Made by a program: the position numbers and the translations under genes. DNA of 64,000 nt from Bacteroidales bacterium. GTDB taxonomy: Bacteria > Bacteroidota > Bacteroidia > Bacteroidales > P3. The first letter of the stretch is position 1. Every line of letters begins with the position of its first letter. A model generated the notes under the pieces. It searched no databases and was not told where the DNA came from. It saw nothing but the letters and a program-made list of their open reading frames with translations. The DNA is taken from contig JAISPZ010000002.1 of the NCBI GenBank assembly GCA_031274555.1, positions 1 to 64,000 of the forward strand, read 5' to 3'. This document shows positions 59,263 through 64,000 of the stretch, piece by piece.

Positions 59263-61353
59263 CTACTTCCAGTCCATCAAGAGTTTATTAAGGTAAAAAA
59301 CGCTACGGGGAGTGCGGGAAACTTTGTGATTCAGGATTTGTTGGTAACCGTAGGCGAGAAAACCGCCGTTGTACCAATGGATTATTCGGTTATTCCAATT
59401 TTTCTGTACTTTATCTCCACTGTGAAGTGGTGTCAGTCTTCCGCCCATGACATCCTGCAAAAAGACTACGTGAGATATATCGACATTCACGCCTGCCGTA
59501 TCTGCTGCACTCGTTGAACCCGCACCCGCCAAGCCTGACGAAGCTGCGACTGTTATATCCGACAAGTTCACGCTCATCGTGCCTGCCATGCTGTCCAAAT
59601 CTGTCGGACTCATACCCACTGTGCCTGCCGTACTGTCCAAGTTTGTCAAATTTACACCCATTGTGTCTGCCACACCTGTCAAACCCATGCCTGCCGTACT
59701 GTCCAAGTCTGTCAAACTCATACCCACTGTGCCTGCCACAGACGGCAATGCGCGATAATACACCCTGCCCTCATTCGGGAAAGCGTATAAAATATTACCA
59801 AAAGAATCATAAGCAAACGCACTATAAGGGGAAGGCTCGTAAAGAATATTGTCGCTGTTCACATTGAAAACATAATTTGAAACACGCCAAAAGCTCCCGC
59901 CATTCTCACCACGTCCACCACTAAAGCCATCACTACCACTCCTGCCAACGCCGCCGCCAACACTACCGCTCCTATCACCACTCCCGCTACCACCAACACC
60001 GCCACCAACACTAATACCGCCGCTCTCGCCAACGCTACCGCCGCCACCGTTCCCACCAACGCCGCCACCAACACCACCAACACTACCGCTACCGCCAACA
60101 CCACCACTGCCGCTCCCACCACCACTGCCGCCACTACCGCTCCCACTAACGCCGCTCTCGCCAACGCCACCACTGCCGCTCCCACCAACACCACCGCCAA
60201 CGCCGCCACTCCCCACCCGCTCAAACACACTGCAAAACACATCCGTAAAAAACACCCCCTCATAAGTCGTCCGCGTATATGGTATCATCCGTCCATATAC
60301 ATCATAATACATCTCCGTTGTTGTAGAGAACTTCCTTTGATAGACTTCCGCCACAACAGCAAAATCGCTTTCCGACAAAGAAGCTATTCGCACTTGTGTC
60401 AAAAGCGTGGGTGCATTATTCTTTCTCGAACGAACAAAAGAGGACGACAATCTTTCGCTCGACAGAGAACCTAAATTAGGGAACTCTATATATGATTTTA
60501 TAAACATAATATTAGCAATACTGTCATTGCGTTCAACGGCATATATCCCCGCACTCTGTGTTCCGTCATCATACGCAGAAACATCTTGCCTTTCCCTGTT
60601 AAAGTTCCATATTCCGGCAATAATAATTTTATTACTTGAAAGAACTTTAACATCCCCCTCAAGAAAACGAACATCATTCCTGCCTGACGAAATTTTATTT
60701 ACAGAAATTTCTTTTAGAGAAGTGTCGCTGACAGCGAGCTGTAGCGCATCATCTTTAAAATTTTCGGAACGAAAGACCGCATAAACATTACTCCACGCAG
60801 TATCAAAGACAACATTACTGCAAACGTAATCATTCGGCAGCGGAATATCCTTTACGAGAGATGTATCGGAATTATAACAGTATGTTATAAACTTATGTTT
60901 ATTTTTATTTTTGTCAGAAACGAGCAACAGCCACCTGTCTTTGTATATCTGAACGCCCTCTATATTGTCCTTTTCGCTTAAAGCTGCATAAGAAATATTT
61001 GCATATTTCGCCCTTCCTGTTCCTGTTGCAAGCGAAACCCAGAGATGTATAAACTTTTCTTTATTATAAAAAGCAAAATGCAGAGAGTCGTCAATAAATC
61101 TATAATTAAGACATCTGTAATTTTGTTCCGCCGAAAAGCCCGCGGTCCAGCGCAACGAAAGATTTTCGTCGTAAAAAATAATAGCACCCGACCGCACGAC
61201 AATCACTCCCATTTGTCCAAGTGGAAAAACACTATAAGGAGCACCTTTTTCGGGGGCTTCGTTTTCTACTCTAAGTTGTGCGCACAACGGTGGCGCAGCA
61301 CCACACAAGAACAAAACAGTCAGAAGCAGCAAAGTACGCAGAGAGTTCATCAA
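59263..61353 (-). CDS. Hypothetical secreted Bacteroidetes protein with Gly/Ser/Val low-complexity insertion
   Basis: Signal peptide MNSLRTLLLLTVLFLCGAAPPLCAQ; insertion about 59895-60225; ATGA overlap with upstream 61350..62807. Confidence 0.7.
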   Translation of the reverse strand: MMNSLRTLLLLTVLFLCGAAPPLCAQLRVENEAPEKGAPYSVFPLGQMGVIVVRSGAIIFYDENLSLRWTAGFSAEQNYRCLNYRFIDDSLHFAFYNKEKFIHLWVSLATGTGRAKYANISYAALSEKDNIEGVQIYKDRWLLLVSDKNKNKHKFITYCYNSDTSLVKDIPLPNDYVCSNVVFDTAWSNVYAVFRSENFKDDALQLAVSDTSLKEISVNKISSGRNDVRFLEGDVKVLSSNKIIIAGIWNFNRERQDVSAYDDGTQSAGIYAVERNDSIANIMFIKSYIEFPNLGSLSSERLSSSFVRSRKNNAPTLLTQVRIASLSESDFAVVAEVYQRKFSTTTEMYYDVYGRMIPYTRTTYEGVFFTDVFCSVFERVGSGGVGGGVGGSGSGGVGESGVSGSGSGGSGGGSGSGGVGGSGSVGGVGGGVGGNGGGGSVGESGGISVGGGVGGSGSGDRSGSVGGGVGRSGSDGFSGGRGENGGSFWRVSNYVFNVNSDNILYEPSPYSAFAYDSFGNILYAFPNEGRVYYRALPSVAGTVGMSLTDLDSTAGMGLTGVADTMGVNLTNLDSTAGTVGMSPTDLDSMAGTMSVNLSDITVAASSGLAGAGSTSAADTAGVNVDISHVVFLQDVMGGRLTPLHSGDKVQKNWNNRIIHWYNGGFLAYGYQQILNHKVSRTPRSVFYLNKLLMDWK

Positions 61354-62807
61354 AATCGTCTAATATCAACTAACGAAGCCCTTCCATCCTTATCGAAAGT
61401 AAGAATTATTTTCTCCGTATGAGGGCTTTCGAGATACTTTATATAGAGTGCCAGCGTATCTTTTCCTTCCCACGCATAGCTGCACGCAACCTTAAATGGC
61501 GGAAACTCGCGAAAACTTTTTTTGTTGTAAAGGATACTCCATACGTGACGCTCTGTTGTTCCGTGCAGCCATTTTTCGCGACCTAAAACAAAACTGTCAT
61601 TATTCCAGACGAAATAACATGTATCATTACTTATTCTCACTTGCAAAGTATCCCCCTGCCTGACATCCAAATAACTTGCACTGTCCGTACTTGCTGGTGC
61701 AGCAATAGAAAGGGACGACAACTTATTACGCAGGTGAGCATACAATATATCATCCTTACTGATTTTCTTCTCTCGTTTTATTGCAGGCAAAAGATATTTC
61801 CAAACACGATTTATTTCTTCCTGACTATTCATCGCGTTAGACTGGATAGCGATAACGGCATCTCTATCAGGCAAGACAATTATAAACTGACCATAAGCAC
61901 CGTCTGCTCTGTAACCATTATTTCTGCAACGCCATATTTGATAGCCGTATCCCTGTTGCCAATCGCTTTTTGCGCGTTCTTCGGGAGATAGTGACGAATC
62001 TTGAAGCATATATGCAGTCGTTGCTTGCTGCACAAATTCTTCTGACACAATCTGTCTGTTATTCCATTTTCCCTTTTGCAAATATAACTGACCAAGTTTC
62101 GCCATATCTTCTATATGTGCGCGAAAGCCCCAGCCACCTGTAGTTATGCCCTCTGGAGAGATTTCCCAATCAACATTTTTTATTCCGAGCGGTTCAAAAA
62201 GATTTTTCTGCAAAAAATCAAATAACCTCTGTCCTGTCACTTTCTGTGCAATCGCCGAAAGCATAAAAGTCGCCATTGAATTATACTTGAACACCGTACC
62301 CGGCTTATTAATCACAGGATGTGCTAAAAAAGCACGAACCCAATCATCGCTATGACGAATATTAAGTGGTTCGGACTCTTGACCGCAGGTCATGGTCAAA
62401 AGATCTTTAATGCTCATTTCAGCGAGATTTGGACTGACACTGTCAGGAAGTTTATCTTCAAAAAATGAGATAACTTTATCTTCAACACTCAAAAGTCCTC
62501 TGTCTTGCAAAATGCCTATAGCCGTTGCGGTAAACGTTTTGCTGCACGAATAAATCGTCTGTTTATCTTGCGGGTCAAAAGGACTCCATGTTGCTTCGGC
62601 TACAACTTTTCCGTTTTTGACGAGCATAAAACGGTGCATCTCATCCTCACTCTTGTCGCACTCATTCAAGTATTGTAAAATACCGCCAGACACAACGCCC
62701 TCATCTTCGGGAGCACTACTTCTCGGCAAATCTTTACTTTGTTCAGGAGTATTACAGGAAAATAGAAAAAATGAGAAAAAAACAAGAATAATATTTTTTA
62801 GTTTCAT
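61350..62807 (-). CDS. Serine hydrolase, beta-lactamase class C-like lipoprotein
   Basis: SCSKTFTATAIGILQDRGLLSVEDKV (SxxK), YNSMATFML (YxN), lipobox FSC. Confidence 0.9.
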   Translation of the reverse strand: MKLKNIILVFFSFFLFSCNTPEQSKDLPRSSAPEDEGVVSGGILQYLNECDKSEDEMHRFMLVKNGKVVAEATWSPFDPQDKQTIYSCSKTFTATAIGILQDRGLLSVEDKVISFFEDKLPDSVSPNLAEMSIKDLLTMTCGQESEPLNIRHSDDWVRAFLAHPVINKPGTVFKYNSMATFMLSAIAQKVTGQRLFDFLQKNLFEPLGIKNVDWEISPEGITTGGWGFRAHIEDMAKLGQLYLQKGKWNNRQIVSEEFVQQATTAYMLQDSSLSPEERAKSDWQQGYGYQIWRCRNNGYRADGAYGQFIIVLPDRDAVIAIQSNAMNSQEEINRVWKYLLPAIKREKKISKDDILYAHLRNKLSSLSIAAPASTDSASYLDVRQGDTLQVRISNDTCYFVWNNDSFVLGREKWLHGTTERHVWSILYNKKSFREFPPFKVACSYAWEGKDTLALYIKYLESPHTEKIILTFDKDGRASLVDIRRF

Positions 62808-62858
62808 AATGTTTTTAAATTATTGTTAATAGGTCATATTGAACTCTCCAATAGACAT

Positions 62859-62980
62859 TTGTCGCTGTGTGGCAACATTTGTCGCTGTGTGGCAACATTT
62901 GTCGTTGTGTGGCAATATTGTCGTTGTGTGGCAACATTTGTCGCTGTGTGGCAACATTTGTCGTTGTGTGGCAACATTTG
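62859..62980. repeat. 20-bp tandem repeat, about six units
   Basis: TTGTCGCTGTGTGGCAACAT with C/T variation and one 1-bp-shortened unit. Confidence 0.95.
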
Positions 62981-63124
62981 TCATGCTCGTTTCATGTATT
63001 TATAAATTATTTGTTACAAGCTACGTGAAATTCGACAACAAACACTCGCGGTGCATGGTAATAAACGGTAGATAAAACAAAAGCCTTTATTAGGACCCCA
63101 TTGATCCATTTAAAACCTTTCAAC

Positions 63125-63153
63125 GCAAATTTACATGAAATTCTCGAATTACA
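63125..63153 (-). promoter_or_regulatory. Shared promoter motif (TAAATTTG box in TTCGAGAATTTCATG context)
   Basis: Identical over most of its length to 16542-16570. Confidence 0.55.
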
Positions 63154-63171
63154 CGGCACATTTGTATTTCA

Positions 63172-63470
63172 ATTACGAATTACGAATTACGAATTACGAA
63201 CCCAACGATTGTTGTTTTTACTGCTGCTTGGCTTGACTTAATTGCGGTTTATGTTTGCTCAACACCCTGTTTCAATTACGAATTACGAATTACGAATTAC
63301 GAATTACGAAAACCAACAACCACTAAACACACAAACAACAAGCACAAACAACAAGCACAAACAACAACCGCGTCAGCAACAATTCTAAATTCTACATTCT
63401 AAATTCTACATTCTAATCCGCGTCAGCCTAATTGACAATTAACAATTGACAATTGACAATTAACAACAGT
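63172..63470. repeat. AATTACG, AATTCTA and AATTGAC heptamer arrays with inverted copy of the 70-bp core
   Basis: Direct reading. Confidence 0.92.
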
Positions 63471-64000
63471 TGCCACCGCGCTCCAAAGGCGGTCGGCGGG
63501 GGTAGGGGCAACAATAATTATCGGTTCTTTTTTTATGGGGTGGACAAATGAAATTTGGCGGGCGTGGAGAGAGATACTGCCGTCTGTATTAGAACGCGGA
63601 AAGCCGTATTTGAGGTCGCCGCGAATGGGACAGCCTATTGCTGCAAGCTGTGCACGTATTTGGTGATGACGCCCTGTGTGCAAGTCAATTTCAAGCAGAA
63701 AATACCTGTCGGAAGCACCTGCGAGGGTATAGGAAAGAGATGCTTCGAGTGCACCTTTTACGTTACCGGCAACAACATAAGATTTATTTTGTGCTTCATT
63801 CTTTCTTAAATAATGTACAAGCGTATCTTTGTCTTTCGGTGGACGATTTTGCACTATCGCCCAATATATCTTATGAAAATGACGCTCACGCACGAGCAAA
63901 TTCATCCGTCCTAACGCCTTACTCGTTTTTGCAAACACTGTTACGCCGCTCACAGGACGGTCAATGCGATGGATAACACCGACAAAAACGTTGCCGGGCT
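63423..64000 (-). CDS. RluA-family pseudouridine synthase, 5' end outside window
   Basis: Frame extends to the window edge with PGNVFVGVIHRIDRPVSGVTVFAK (catalytic Asp); LHTGRHHQIRAQLAAIGCPIRGDLKYG. Confidence 0.92.
   Translation of the reverse strand, partial: PGNVFVGVIHRIDRPVSGVTVFAKTSKALGRMNLLVRERHFHKIYWAIVQNRPPKDKDTLVHYLRKNEAQNKSYVVAGNVKGALEASLSYTLAGASDRYFLLEIDLHTGRHHQIRAQLAAIGCPIRGDLKYGFPRSNTDGSISLHARQISFVHPIKKEPIIIVAPTPADRLWSAVATVVNCQLSIVNCQLG

Noticed and set aside
59812-59827. gcaaacgcactataa inside 59263..61353 as another MITE end
   Set aside because: Short match within normal coding sequence and no paired end.
59859-60263. 134-aa Val/Ala-rich ORF in alternate frame
   Set aside because: Frame-shifted reading of the Gly/Ser repeat.

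Overview
The window reads as a Bacteroidetes/Bacteroidales-type chromosome: TAnnTTTG promoters, T9SS PorZ- and PorE-like proteins, NqrE, NuoA/B, and a class A RNase P RNA. I support about 35 protein genes, one tRNA-Arg(ACG), rnpB, and a very dense population of repeats. I see no transposase, phage or CRISPR array. The main points of interest are: (1) a translationally coupled RecQ helicase-phosphoribosyltransferase fusion plus DprA-like pair, resembling the ShosTA (PRTase/DprA) defence pair with a helicase fused on; (2) a compact A-T-C-A-T-R NRPS predicted to release a dipeptide aldehyde; (3) a ketosynthase ORF that appears to be two genes fused through G-rich repeats and an in-frame copy of a dispersed intergenic element; (4) a single-ORF AddA-AddB fusion; (5) a surface-protein family with long shared leaders, including a 42-bp palindrome with a compensatory base-pair change; (6) a genome-wide heptanucleotide repeat system (AATTNNN, GCTCCCT) that reaches into ORF ends; (7) MITE-like and other dispersed elements. 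All homology statements come from motif recognition by eye; no database search was run.
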